Shown here piece after piece: positions 44,684-53,487 of a stretch of 64,000 bases of DNA. Numbering within the stretch: the stretch's first letter is position 1; each line of letters opens with the position of its first letter. The stretch covers positions 930,001 to 994,000 of the forward strand of contig OZ246962.1 of the NCBI GenBank assembly GCA_965232255.1. The letters are read 5' to 3'. Source of the DNA: Endozoicomonas sp965232255 (GTDB taxonomy: Bacteria > Pseudomonadota > Gammaproteobacteria > Pseudomonadales > Endozoicomonadaceae). The translations under genes and the position numbers were made by a program. Under the pieces are notes generated by a model. It made no database searches, was not told where the DNA came from, and saw only the letters and a program-made list of their open reading frames with translations.

Positions 44684-45298
44684 ATGAATATCGGTAAACT
44701 TTACATCATTGCAGCCCCATCCGGCGCGGGAAAAACCAGTCTGGTCAAAGCCATGGTTGAGTCCACGCCCCATGTGCGGGTATCGGTCTCCCACACCACT
44801 CGGGGTATCCGACCTACTGAAATTGATGGTGTAAATTACCACTTTACTACTATTGATAGCTTCAGGCAGATGCTCAGGGATGACGTATTTCTTGAACATG
44901 CTGAAGTGTTCGGCAATTACTACGGTACTTCCCGGCACTGGGTACAGGAGCAGCTAAACAAGGGTGAAGACGTTATCCTGGAAATTGACTGGCAAGGTGC
45001 CCGACAGGTACGTAGTCTGATGTCGGATGTCGCTTCTATTTTTATACTTCCGCCGTCGCTTGATGCGTTACGTGAGCGGTTGATTGGTCGGGCAACTGAT
45101 GATCTTTCTATTGTTGAACGACGCATGTCGCAAGCCGTCAGTGAGATGTCACATTATGATGAGTTTGATTACCTGGTGATTAACGACGAGTTTGACCTGG
45201 CTCTGCGCGATTTGCAGACCATCATCCGCAGCCATCGACTATCAACCAACTGGGTTCGACACTACAAAGAAGACTTGCTGAAAGGGCTGTTGGGCTAG
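44684..45298 (+). CDS. gmk: Guanylate kinase
   Basis: 204 residues from ATG 44684 (GGAG five bases upstream). P-loop APSGAGKTSL (11-20), GMP-binding VSHTTRGIRPTEIDGVNYHF and HAEVFGNYYGTS. It phosphorylates GMP to GDP and links purine synthesis to ppGpp. The frame is open back to 44561 but without family sequence. Usually followed by rpoZ-spoT; here those genes lie on the other strand 4 kb away. Confidence 0.97.
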   Translation: MNIGKLYIIAAPSGAGKTSLVKAMVESTPHVRVSVSHTTRGIRPTEIDGVNYHFTTIDSFRQMLRDDVFLEHAEVFGNYYGTSRHWVQEQLNKGEDVILEIDWQGARQVRSLMSDVASIFILPPSLDALRERLIGRATDDLSIVERRMSQAVSEMSHYDEFDYLVINDEFDLALRDLQTIIRSHRLSTNWVRHYKEDLLKGLLG

Positions 45299-45315
45299 CT
45301 ACGCACAAGCGTGCT

Positions 45316-45346
45316 GTTAGCGTGGTGCTGTGCTACCACGCCAGCA
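45316..45346. terminator. Hairpin between convergent gmk and crc
   Basis: Seven-bp perfect stem GCGTGGT / ACCACGC (45320-45341) with outer GCTG/CAGC pairs; a T-rich CTCTGTTTT follows on the plus strand, supporting termination of gmk. Confidence 0.6.
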
Positions 45347-45365
45347 GAGTCTCTGTTTTGGCGCT

Positions 45366-46139
45366 TCAGGCTCCCAGTTCCCAGTCGTAGTCGATAATAA
45401 CCGGCGCGTGGGATGAGAACGCCTGCCCTTTGTAAATCCCCCCATTAAGAACGCGATGGCGCAACCCCGGAGTAATGATCTGGTAGTCAAGACGCATTCC
45501 CACGTTGTCGTGACGCAAGAGATCATCCGGCCACCAGCTGTACTTGCCGGCTTCGCTGTCCACCTCACGATAGGCATCGAAAAAGCCCATATCACCGAGT
45601 AGTCCTTCCATCCAGCCGCGTTCAGCCTGGTTGAAACCGGATATCTCCTGCGCTTCGCGCCAGTCAGCCACATCAATCTTGCGATGGGCTATGTTCCACG
45701 TCCCACACATAATAAACTCGCGACGCTTGCGACGCTGCTTGCTCAAATGGTGAGAGTAACCGTCTAGGAAACGATACTTGAAGTTCAGGGCTTCATCATC
45801 ATGTCCCTCGGGTACGTAGAGACTGACCAGACTGACCTTGTCAAAGTCGGCCTGAAGATAACGACCCGTTTCATCGGCCTCGGGAAAGCCGAGTCCGCTG
45901 ATAATGGCCTTGGGTGCGTAACGGGAGTAAATTGCTACGCCACCACGGTCTGTGCGCATATAACCGCTGAATGCATAGCAAAAGTAGCCATCCAGGAAGT
46001 ACTGATCCTCGATTACCTGCTCGTCTTCACGAGTGTCCTGTAGACAGATAAGGTCTGCGTCTTGCTCAAGGAGCCAGTCGAACAGGCCTTTTTCTCGGGC
46101 ATTTTTAATGCCTTCACAATTTAAACTGATAACTCTCAT
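45366..46139 (-). CDS. crc: Catabolite repression control protein Crc (ExoIII-like fold)
   Basis: 257 residues from ATG 46139. The exonuclease III fold is evident, but several ExoIII catalytic positions are changed: the QE of the active site is QD (Asp35), the GDxN motif is GTWN (Thr147, Asn149), and the terminal SDH is SSH (Ser243, His244); Asp218 is kept. The sequence follows Pseudomonas Crc closely (GRYLQADFDKVSL, KQRRKRREFI, YSWWPDD, LDYQIITPGLR). Crc has no nuclease activity and works with Hfq to block translation of catabolic mRNAs. Divergent from pyrE, as in Pseudomonas. Confidence 0.85.
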   Translation of the reverse strand: MRVISLNCEGIKNAREKGLFDWLLEQDADLICLQDTREDEQVIEDQYFLDGYFCYAFSGYMRTDRGGVAIYSRYAPKAIISGLGFPEADETGRYLQADFDKVSLVSLYVPEGHDDEALNFKYRFLDGYSHHLSKQRRKRREFIMCGTWNIAHRKIDVADWREAQEISGFNQAERGWMEGLLGDMGFFDAYREVDSEAGKYSWWPDDLLRHDNVGMRLDYQIITPGLRHRVLNGGIYKGQAFSSHAPVIIDYDWELGA

Positions 46140-46652
46140 CGCATACACCTTGCCCGCACGCTTACCGCGTACCGACATCAAGCTTGTTACCTCGGCGAGA
46201 CAGTAACCGGAAAAAAGAAATAAAAGACCTGCAAACCTCAGCCTGAAAAATAACTGCACTAACACAGAGTCAGGATGAACGACGGCTGAAGTCTGAATTT
46301 TTCAACGATACGGCTACTCAACCGGGATTAACCCTGCATCAACTGTACGACAGAGTTAGTAAGGGCCTATAACCCATATTATAAGGCATCTTGCCGATTC
46401 TGATGGTACGGTTGAACACAGAAAGTTCGGAATTGTAACTAATAAATGATAACGAGTCGCTCCCCGCATGTTTATCCGCATAAATCCGGTCTCTATTGCA
46501 TAAGCTTGCTAATTGGCAGGTTATTAAGCGATAACTTACGTATTGTTTGTCCAATTGGTTAATTTATTAATAATCAGCCGGTAATAACTGAGTGCTGGTG
46601 TAAGATAAGTGCCAGCGTCCAAGTCATAGGCATATTATTAACGGGATCACAG
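46140..46652. other. Divergent region between crc and pyrE
   Basis: 513 bp. Open frames extend from crc back to 46265 but read as a spurious hydrophobic extension. The right half (46480-46600) is A/T-rich and probably carries the pyrE promoter. A 71-codon minus-strand ORF (46554-46339) has no ribosome site and is not called. Confidence 0.35.
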
Positions 46653-47294
46653 ATGCATCAGTATCAAGAAGAATTTCTGGACTTTGCCATTACTCAGCAG
46701 GTACTTCGTTTCGGTGAGTTCACCCTGAAGTCCGGCAGGAAGTCACCTTACTTTTTCAATGCCGGTTTATTCAACAGCGGTGAGGCCATCAGCAAACTGG
46801 GGCAGTTTTATGCTGCGGCGATGGTCAATGCCGGGCTTGAGTTCGATATTCTGTTTGGGCCAGCCTACAAAGGCATTCCACTGGCCACCGCCACCGCCAT
46901 TGCCCTGTATGAAAAACACGGCCATAGTGTGCCCTGGTGTTTTAATCGCAAGGAGGCCAAGGATCATGGCGAGGGGGGAAGCATCGTCGGCGCCCCTTTG
47001 GAGGGGCGCGTTGCCATTGTCGATGATGTCATCACCGCCGGTACCGCAATTCGCGAAGTGATGGCCATTATTGCGCAAAGCAGCGCTACGCCTGCCGCCG
47101 TGATCGTAGCCATGGACCGTCAGGAGCGAGGACACGGTGACCTGTCGGCCATTCAGGAAGTGCAGAAGGATTTCAATATTCCAGTACTGAGCATCGTCTC
47201 TCTGGCCGATTTGTTGGAGTACAGCGAAAACCATCCTGATATTCGTCAGTACGCGCCCCAGATAAAAGCCTATCGAGACCGCTACGGGGTTTGA
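46653..47294 (+). CDS. pyrE: Orotate phosphoribosyltransferase
   Basis: 213 residues, the E. coli size. The PRPP-binding loop is IVDDVITAGTAIRE (about 122-135), and FGPAYKGIPLATATA and CFNRKEAKDHGEGG are conserved orotate/PRPP contacts. It makes orotidine 5'-phosphate in pyrimidine synthesis. Start ATG at 46653. No rph-pyrE attenuator arrangement here, since rph is elsewhere. Confidence 0.97.
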   Translation: MHQYQEEFLDFAITQQVLRFGEFTLKSGRKSPYFFNAGLFNSGEAISKLGQFYAAAMVNAGLEFDILFGPAYKGIPLATATAIALYEKHGHSVPWCFNRKEAKDHGEGGSIVGAPLEGRVAIVDDVITAGTAIREVMAIIAQSSATPAAVIVAMDRQERGHGDLSAIQEVQKDFNIPVLSIVSLADLLEYSENHPDIRQYAPQIKAYRDRYGV

Positions 47295-47304
47295 CCAGGA
47301 GATT

Positions 47305-47327
47305 CACCGCTGTTCCGCATAGCGGTG
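47305..47327 (+). terminator. Possible terminator of pyrE
   Basis: Seven-bp perfect arms CACCGCT / AGCGGTG with a 9-base loop, 11 bp after the pyrE stop; T run poor. Confidence 0.45.
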
Positions 47328-47394
47328 ATATGTTGAACTATTAAATAAAAATAAGATCACAGGGACGAACAGCCATTACTATTGAGGCGCCGTT

Positions 47395-48273
47395 TTGTAT
47401 TGTTCATCCTCCCCCACGGCAACAAGTACCGCCACAAGTACTCACCAGGTTTCGGGTCACGGTTTCAGTGAAACCCTGGCTGAAACCTCGAAGGACTGTC
47501 TCAGCAAATACATACCGTCCAGCCGTGACTCCACCATCAGTACGGATGCCTTGACCGCGAGAGTTATCGCTATTTTGGCGCAACACGGAGTGCAGCCAAA
47601 GCTGCGAGAAATGCCGTTGTTGCACTCCAACATGTCTTGCTCGATTGAGCGGATCAACGCTTTTTTCAATGGCACCAATGACTTTGATATGGAGCGCTAC
47701 AAAAAACTCCATGATGAGTACTGGGCCTGTGTCGGGGAGAGCCGACCTCTTACTGTTCGAGAGCACTTTGATCTTACCGTTGCGATTGCGGAGCGCTTTA
47801 TGGCGGCCAAACTGCCGAACAAACTCTTTATTGAGCAGGAACGTTGCCACTTCCAGCACATCAAGTCGATGTCTGGTGTGTTGTCGAAGGCTTTTCTGCT
47901 CTTGAGCCGAGGTTGTGCCCTGGTCATGGTCAATGGTGTAGATTTATCGGAAAAAAAAGCGCAGCATCCGCAGTTTGAGTCTTTCTGTTTCTTGTTGACC
48001 TGGGAGCAGTCCCGGCAGAACAACGCTCCTGACCGGGCACAGCTTTTTGACCAGAACATTGAGTTGCAATGGTTGCGGGGAAAACATGATAGTTCGGAGA
48101 CTTGTTCTGCATTTCAGAACCGATTTCTGCACGATGTCGCCGATTATGCCGGTTTCGTGTTAAGAAAAGCCAATATGACCCATGAAGAGATCCGGTTGCT
48201 GATTGTTCATGAGCGACCAGAGTACAAGGATTTGGCCCGGTCGGTTCAGGAGCCGAACCCGAGCACTTGTTAG
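47395..48273 (+). CDS. Unknown protein with Ser/Thr-rich N-terminus
   Basis: 292 residues, starting at a TTG with GAGGCG seven bases upstream; no usable ATG exists in the first 70 codons. Residues 1-20 are Ser/Thr-rich (SSSPTATSTATST), with no signal peptide or membrane helix. The rest is helical and charged with many cysteines (about nine). I recognise no domain. It sits between pyrE and slmA, where relatives normally have no such gene, so it looks inserted. A polar Ser/Thr-rich N-terminus is common in type III effectors, but that is only a hint. Confidence 0.55.
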   Translation: MYCSSSPTATSTATSTHQVSGHGFSETLAETSKDCLSKYIPSSRDSTISTDALTARVIAILAQHGVQPKLREMPLLHSNMSCSIERINAFFNGTNDFDMERYKKLHDEYWACVGESRPLTVREHFDLTVAIAERFMAAKLPNKLFIEQERCHFQHIKSMSGVLSKAFLLLSRGCALVMVNGVDLSEKKAQHPQFESFCFLLTWEQSRQNNAPDRAQLFDQNIELQWLRGKHDSSETCSAFQNRFLHDVADYAGFVLRKANMTHEEIRLLIVHERPEYKDLARSVQEPNPSTC

Positions 48274-48302
48274 AATCTGGTCGTTTATTAGAACGTTGTC
48301 GT

Positions 48303-48899
48303 TTATTTGGTTAAAAATGCCGTCTCAGATAGCGAAGCCCACTGATCTGACCAGTTTTTCGTTGGCTTGCGCTTGAACTCACTGCGTACATATTGGGCCA
48401 CCCGACCTTCGGCAGCAGCCATCATCAAGTTGGCAGTGACGCTGACTGACATACGGGTTCGGATGCCTTCTTTGACCTCGGCATCACGCAGGGTCTGTTT
48501 AAGTTGTGTCTCCAGGCGATCAAACAACTGAGTTACCCGCAGACGCAAACGCTCGGTTTCTCCGGCCAGGGCATCTCCGGTCAGAATTCGGGTGAGGCCA
48601 GGATTTTTTTCGCAAAAGCCGACGAACAGAAGCAGTATTCTTTCGCAGCGAGCAATCACCTGCTCTTCTTCGGCAAGAATCAGGGAAACACGGGAGAACA
48701 GAGTCTCCTCCATGAACTCAATCAACCCTTCGAACATTTTTGCCTTGCTCGGGAAGTGGCGATAGAGGGCGGCTTCTGAGACACCCACCGCCTTGGCCAG
48801 GGCTGATGTGGTAATCCGCGCACCCGGGGCCTTTTCCAGCATATGAGCCAACGCTTCCAGAATTTGTTGTTTTCGAGAAATTTTTTGCGACATATCCAT
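48303..48899 (-). CDS. slmA: Nucleoid occlusion factor SlmA (TetR family)
   Basis: About 198 residues. The TetR HTH is ARITTSALAKAVGVSEAALY followed by RHFPSKAKMFEGLIEFME, closely matching SlmA; the later NPGLTRILTGDALAGE and YVRSEFKRKPT also match. SlmA binds specific chromosomal sites and blocks FtsZ assembly over DNA. In an operon 11 bp after argB (minus strand). The start is uncertain: ATG 48899 is preferred; ATG 48893 and 48920 are in frame. Confidence 0.92.
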   Translation of the reverse strand: MDMSQKISRKQQILEALAHMLEKAPGARITTSALAKAVGVSEAALYRHFPSKAKMFEGLIEFMEETLFSRVSLILAEEEQVIARCERILLLFVGFCEKNPGLTRILTGDALAGETERLRLRVTQLFDRLETQLKQTLRDAEVKEGIRTRMSVSVTANLMMAAAEGRVAQYVRSEFKRKPTKNWSDQWASLSETAFLTK

Positions 48900-48909
48900 T
48901 ATTTGTGTA

Positions 48910-49797
48910 CTAAACGTCATCTCCGGAAATTAAGGTACCCACCCCCCGGTCGGTCAACAGTTCCAACAAAAGGGCGTGAGGTACCCGGCCATCTATGATG
49001 TGGGCTGCTTTCACGCCACAACGAACGGCATCGAGCGCGCATTGTATCTTGGGAAGCATGCCTCCATAAATAGTTCCATTGTTAATAAGTTTTACAGTCT
49101 CAAGGGATTCAAGCCTGCTGAGTAGATTTCCGTCCTTGTCCAGCAGGCCCACCGTGTTGGTCAGTAGCAGGAGTTTTTCTGCCCTTAATGCCTGTGCCAG
49201 ACGCCCGGCGACCAGATCGGCGTTGATATTGTAAGTAGTTCCAGCGTCATCAACTCCGATGGGAGCCACCACCGGGATGAAATCGGAGTTGTGCAACATG
49301 GTAATGATGCCGGTATCGATGATATCCACTTCGCCCACCTGACCAAGATCAATGACTTCCTGCGCCGTCATGGTTGGCATCATCTGCGACGCCCTCAGGG
49401 GATGGCCGCGAATCAACTGACCGTCCTTACCGGTCACACCGATGGCTCGGCCGCCGTTGTTATGGATCAGGGTGACAATCTCTTTGTTAACCAGACCACC
49501 GAGAACCATCTGCACCACATCCATGGTACTGGTATCAGTGACCCGAATACCGTGGACGAACCGGCTGTCAATGTGCAGTCGCCTGAGCATCTGCCCGATC
49601 TGCGGTCCACCACCGTGCACCACCACCGGCATGATCCCCACTGCCTTGAGCAGGGTGACATCCCGGGCAAAACTGTTTTTCAGCTCATCATTCTCCATGG
49701 CGCTGCCGCCGTACTTGATGACCACGGTTTTACCGGCATAGCGTTGCAAATAGGGCAGCGCTTCAGTCAGCACTGTGGCAATGTCCTGGGCAGACAT
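48910..49797 (-). CDS. argB: Acetylglutamate kinase
   Basis: 295 residues of the amino-acid kinase family: VVIKYGGSAMEN near the N-terminus, VVHGGGPQIGQML, LLTNTVGLLDKDGN, and GGMLPKIQCALDAVRCGV near the C-terminus. It phosphorylates N-acetylglutamate, step two of arginine synthesis. The long N-terminal helix (ALPYLQRYAG) is of the arginine-feedback-sensitive type. Upstream of slmA in the same transcription unit; algC, present between dut and argB in Pseudomonas, is absent. Confidence 0.96.
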   Translation of the reverse strand: MSAQDIATVLTEALPYLQRYAGKTVVIKYGGSAMENDELKNSFARDVTLLKAVGIMPVVVHGGGPQIGQMLRRLHIDSRFVHGIRVTDTSTMDVVQMVLGGLVNKEIVTLIHNNGGRAIGVTGKDGQLIRGHPLRASQMMPTMTAQEVIDLGQVGEVDIIDTGIITMLHNSDFIPVVAPIGVDDAGTTYNINADLVAGRLAQALRAEKLLLLTNTVGLLDKDGNLLSRLESLETVKLINNGTIYGGMLPKIQCALDAVRCGVKAAHIIDGRVPHALLLELLTDRGVGTLISGDDV

Positions 49798-49890
49798 GAC
49801 CAGTACTCCTTTTGGGGATGATCGGGCTTATTATTGTGGTCACAATTTTTTATCGATGCCGGGACTATCGGATTTTTCCCTGGGAAGCAA

Positions 49891-49913
49891 CTGACAGCTG
49901 TCTGGGCTGTCAG
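49891..49913. terminator. Hairpin between dut and argB
   Basis: Perfect 8-bp arms CTGACAGC / GCTGTCAG with a 7-base loop, 38 bp beyond the dut stop (minus strand); the following TTGCTTCC is only weakly T-rich. Confidence 0.5.
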
Positions 49914-49950
49914 TCGGGTTTCAGGAGGGATATGAGGAGGGGTATGGGTG

Positions 49951-50406
49951 TCAGTGTGTTCCGGAGTGGCCAAAACCACCAGCGCCGCGATCACTAGCGG
50001 TAAAGCTCTCCACGATCTCCAGCTGAGCCTGGACAACGGGCACCAGAATCAGCTGGGCAATCCGTTCACCCGGCTGAATGGTAAAGTGGGTATCACCCCG
50101 GTTCCAACAGGAGACCATTAGTTGCCCCTGGTAGTCGGAGTCAATCAGGCCTACCAGGTTGCCCAGCACAATGCCATGTTTGTGGCCCAGGCCGGAGCGC
50201 GGCAGAATCATGGCAGCCAGTGTCGGGTCATCAATATGGATTGCCATGCCGGTGGGCAGCAGCTCGGTCTGACCCGGCAGCAACGTTACAGGCTGCTCCA
50301 GACAAGCACGCAAGTCGATGCCCGCAGAGCCAGGTGTGGCATGGTGTGGCAAGGGAAACTCGGTGCCCAGGCGCGGATCGAGAATAACGGTCTTGACGGT
50401 TCTCAT
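49951..50406 (-). CDS. dut: dUTP diphosphatase
   Basis: 151 residues, trimeric dUTPase size, with the five motifs in order: AGIDLRAC, PRSGLGHKHGI, GLIDSDYQGQL, GERIAQL and the P-loop-like DRGAGGFGHSGTH. It hydrolyses dUTP to dUMP, keeping uracil out of DNA and feeding thymidylate synthesis. It starts inside the coaBC stop (ATGA overlap), so the two are translationally coupled, as in E. coli and Pseudomonas. Confidence 0.97.
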   Translation of the reverse strand: MRTVKTVILDPRLGTEFPLPHHATPGSAGIDLRACLEQPVTLLPGQTELLPTGMAIHIDDPTLAAMILPRSGLGHKHGIVLGNLVGLIDSDYQGQLMVSCWNRGDTHFTIQPGERIAQLILVPVVQAQLEIVESFTASDRGAGGFGHSGTH

Positions 50407-51656
50407 GGATGACTCGCTGTTGATTCGTTGGCATTGGCCGCGCTGCGTTTGGCTTGGAAGCGTCGGGCAATGATCTGCAACAGTTGTCGGGCAACCACGG
50501 TTTTTGATGCCCTTGGCAACGGTTCTTCGAGTTCTTCGCCGATCACGGTCACCTCATTACTATCACTGCCAAAGCCAATTCCCTGGTCACCAATATCGTT
50601 GGCCACCACCAGATCCAGTTTTTTGCGACGCAGTTTGTCGGTGGCGTAGCCGAGTACATTATGGGTTTCCGCGGCAAAACCGACCACAAACGGTGGCTGA
50701 TCCACAGCAGTGACCGAGGCGATAATGTCCGGGTTGCGAACCAGCTTGATCTCCAGAACTTCGCTGCCGTTCTCTGGGTCTTTCTTGATTTTCTCCCGGG
50801 CAACCTCAGCAGGACGATAGTCGCTTACCGCCGCACAACCGATAAAAATATCCACGCCCGCCAGGCGCTCGTGGACGCTCTGGTGCATATCCCGGGCGCT
50901 AATCACATCGACACGCTCCACTCGCTCAGGTGTGGCCAGTTGCACCGGACCGCTGATCAGCGTCACCGAGGCACCGGCCGCTGCGGCGGCTTCGGCCAGG
51001 GCAAAACCCATCTTGCCGGAACTGTGGTTGCAAATGTAGCGCACTGGGTCGATATCTTCGCGGGTGCCACCGGCGGTGATTAGTACTTTCAGGCCGGTGA
51101 GTATGTCTGTGCTGAATAACTTTGCGGTTTTGGCCACAATCTGCTCCGGCTCCAGCATCCGTCCGGGGCCGATATCGCCACAAGCCTGACTGCCTTCGTC
51201 GGGACCAAACAACTGGATATTGCGCTCCATCAGCTCTTCGCAGTTTTGCTGAGTGGCGCTGTCGCGCCACATTCCCTGGTTCATGGCCGGTGCCAGGCAG
51301 ATCGGTGCATTAGTGGCCAGACAGAGCGTAGTCAGCAAGTCATCGGCGTGGCCACCGGCCAGGCGCGCAATAAAATCGGCGGTAGCCGGTGCCACCAGCA
51401 CCACATCGGCCCAGCGTGCTAACTCAATGTGCCCCATGGCTGCTTCTGCCCGGGTATCGAGCAAATCCAGGTATACCGGATTGTGGGAGAGCGCCTGTAA
51501 GGTCAGTGGCGTAATAAACTCACAGGCCGCGCTGGTCATGACCACGCGCACATCCGCCCCCAACTTGGTCAGCAACCGGATCAGTTCGGCACTTTTGTAT
51601 GCGGCTATACCACCGGTAACACCAAGCACAATGCGTTTGTTACTGAGTTGCAGCAT
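50403..51656 (-). CDS. coaBC: Bifunctional phosphopantothenoylcysteine decarboxylase/synthase
   Basis: 417 residues. N-terminal flavoprotein CoaC domain (GVTGGIAAYKSAELIRLL, APAMNQGMW) and C-terminal CoaB synthase domain (ITAGGTREDIDPVRYICNHS, FVGFAAETHN, KKLDLVVANDI). It makes 4'-phosphopantetheine for coenzyme A. Overlaps dut by four bases and is divergent from radC with a 143-bp gap. Confidence 0.97.
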   Translation of the reverse strand: MLQLSNKRIVLGVTGGIAAYKSAELIRLLTKLGADVRVVMTSAACEFITPLTLQALSHNPVYLDLLDTRAEAAMGHIELARWADVVLVAPATADFIARLAGGHADDLLTTLCLATNAPICLAPAMNQGMWRDSATQQNCEELMERNIQLFGPDEGSQACGDIGPGRMLEPEQIVAKTAKLFSTDILTGLKVLITAGGTREDIDPVRYICNHSSGKMGFALAEAAAAAGASVTLISGPVQLATPERVERVDVISARDMHQSVHERLAGVDIFIGCAAVSDYRPAEVAREKIKKDPENGSEVLEIKLVRNPDIIASVTAVDQPPFVVGFAAETHNVLGYATDKLRRKKLDLVVANDIGDQGIGFGSDSNEVTVIGEELEEPLPRASKTVVARQLLQIIARRFQAKRSAANANESTASHP

Positions 51657-51799
51657 GGATTATAAATTTCCTTTGGGAATTAAAGCGGATATTTTTTGTC
51701 TGAGCAGTCATGAAAAAAAGATCAGTTTCACGCCTTTATGGGCGGTAATTATCGCCAACTGCCCAACTGAGTGGGCGTTATCATAACAGCGAATCAGCG

Positions 51800-52486
51800 G
51801 TGGATATAATCGTCCGGCGCGAGAACCGGAGCTATTGTGTGCTGCCCCGAGAAAAAATGCTGGCCCTCGGGCCGGCGGTACTGACAGAGGCCGAACTGCT
51901 GGCACTGCTGCTAGGGACTGGCTACCAGGGCATGAGCGTGACTGCCATGGCCAGCCACTTGCTGGAACAGTTTGATGGTCTGGAAAAACTGCTCACCAGC
52001 GGCCATCAACGCCTCATGATGGTTAAGGGGTTGGGGCCGGCCAAAGCGACTCAGCTAGGCGCAATTCTGGAGCTGTGCCGACGCGTACTGGATGCCAGGT
52101 TGGCCAAGTCCGATATTATCAGCAGCCCTGAAGTAACCCGGGAGTACTTGCAATTGCACTTTCAAGGGCTGGAACGAGAGCAGTTTGCCTGTCTGTTTCT
52201 TGATACCCGACACCGGGTTATTGCCCTGGAAACACTGTTTATGGGGACGCTGAGCGCTGCTGCTGTTTATCCGCGAGAAGTAGTAAAGCAGGCACTGGCT
52301 GTTAACGCCGGATCGGTGATTCTCTGCCACAACCACCCTTCCGGCGATCCGCAGCCGAGTCAGGCGGATATCCAGATCACCGCCAGACTCAAAGAAGCAT
52401 TGCAGCTGGTGGATATCCAGGTGCTGGATCACATGATCGTTGGCCGGGGAAGCATATTGTCCATGGCTGAACACGGCCTGGTTTGA
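51800..52486 (+). CDS. radC: RadC family JAB-domain protein
   Basis: 228 residues starting at GTG 51800. An N-terminal helix-hairpin-helix region (LMMVKGLGPAKATQLGA) precedes a JAMM/MPN metal site HNHPSGDPQPSQAD (His177, His179, Asp190). The family was once linked to repair; its enzymatic role is unsettled. Adjacent to coaBC, divergent, a conserved arrangement in gammaproteobacteria. Confidence 0.94.
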   Translation: MDIIVRRENRSYCVLPREKMLALGPAVLTEAELLALLLGTGYQGMSVTAMASHLLEQFDGLEKLLTSGHQRLMMVKGLGPAKATQLGAILELCRRVLDARLAKSDIISSPEVTREYLQLHFQGLEREQFACLFLDTRHRVIALETLFMGTLSAAAVYPREVVKQALAVNAGSVILCHNHPSGDPQPSQADIQITARLKEALQLVDIQVLDHMIVGRGSILSMAEHGLV

Positions 52487-52515
52487 CGCACTGGCAAGTT
52501 TTTGTGCGCCAAAAC

Positions 52516-53151
52516 TTACTCTTCCTCGTCGGTGAAAACTTCCTCGGGCGCTAAAAACCACTCGTCCAGCTTCATAGACAACTGATCCACACCAGTGCGC
52601 TTCAGCGAAGAAAACAGCTGGGTGCTGACTAACGGAAACCGCGTCAGATCTTGCTTTAGTTTATTCAGCACCTGTTTGGCTGCGCCTTGCTTGAGCTTGT
52701 CCGCTTTGGTCAGCAAGATATGCAGCGGTAAGTTGGCACTAACACTCCAGTTCAGCATCATCTGGTCAAACTCTTTCATCGGGTGGCGAATATCCATCAA
52801 TAGCACCAGGCCAACCAGTGCATTGCGCCGCTCCAGATAATCGGTCATATGATGCTGCCACTCTTTTTTCATGGCTTCAGGCACTTTGGCATAGCCGTAG
52901 CCGGGTAGGTCAACCAGGAAAACATCGTCCTCAACCTGGAAAAAGTTGATCAATTGGGTTCTGCCCGGCGTCTTACTGGTGCGTGCTAGTTTGTTGGAGC
53001 CGGTCAGGGCGTTGAGGGCGCTGGATTTACCCGCATTGGAGCGCCCGGCAAAAGCCACTTCCCGGCCATCATTTTCCGGACACTGGCTCAGTTTTGCCGC
53101 ACTTTTGAAAAACGAAGCCTGGCGGTAATTTAATGAAGCTTTGTCACTCAT
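52516..53151 (-). CDS. engB: Ribosome biogenesis GTPase EngB (YihA/YsxC)
   Basis: 211 residues with the GTPase motifs G1 GRSNAGKSS (36-44), G3 DLPGYGYAKVP and G4 TKADKLK. It assists 50S assembly. Its C-terminus is acidic (EEVFTDEEE). In E. coli and Pseudomonas engB lies next to polA and the small RNA; here it is 40 kb away, next to radC, while the cytochrome c4 gene is still its divergent neighbour. Confidence 0.96.
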   Translation of the reverse strand: MSDKASLNYRQASFFKSAAKLSQCPENDGREVAFAGRSNAGKSSALNALTGSNKLARTSKTPGRTQLINFFQVEDDVFLVDLPGYGYAKVPEAMKKEWQHHMTDYLERRNALVGLVLLMDIRHPMKEFDQMMLNWSVSANLPLHILLTKADKLKQGAAKQVLNKLKQDLTRFPLVSTQLFSSLKRTGVDQLSMKLDEWFLAPEEVFTDEEE

Positions 53152-53487
53152 GATCTTGTCTGTATTCCACTGTTTGCTGTATTGACCGGGCCACCAGTTC
53201 GAACGGAAAGATCTTACCGCCGAGTGAACACCAACATTCGCCAGTCACGTACAAGGAGGGTTGGAAAATAGGCATTACGCGCGCTTCCGGTTTATCGGCC
53301 AGGTGTCTGACTGTACCGGTTGCCGGTTGAGTAGTTTATACTATCGTCGTTCATGGCACATGCCGTCATGTCACCTGATGCTGTAGCGGTCGGCGCACAG
53401 CCCGTCCGGCACGCGCAACAATAAGCGCACTCAGGTCCGACGAATAATAACAGCCACTTGAGGCAAATGCCGTCACTGGGTCAGGTA
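53152..53487. other. Divergent region between engB and cytochrome c4
   Basis: 336 bp with no gene. Contains short dyads but no confident promoter; the c4 frame is open back to 53458. Confidence 0.3.

Noticed and set aside
45366..46139. Calling this gene exonuclease III (xthA)
   Set aside because: Several catalytic positions are replaced and the sequence follows Crc; genomic position next to pyrE also favours Crc.
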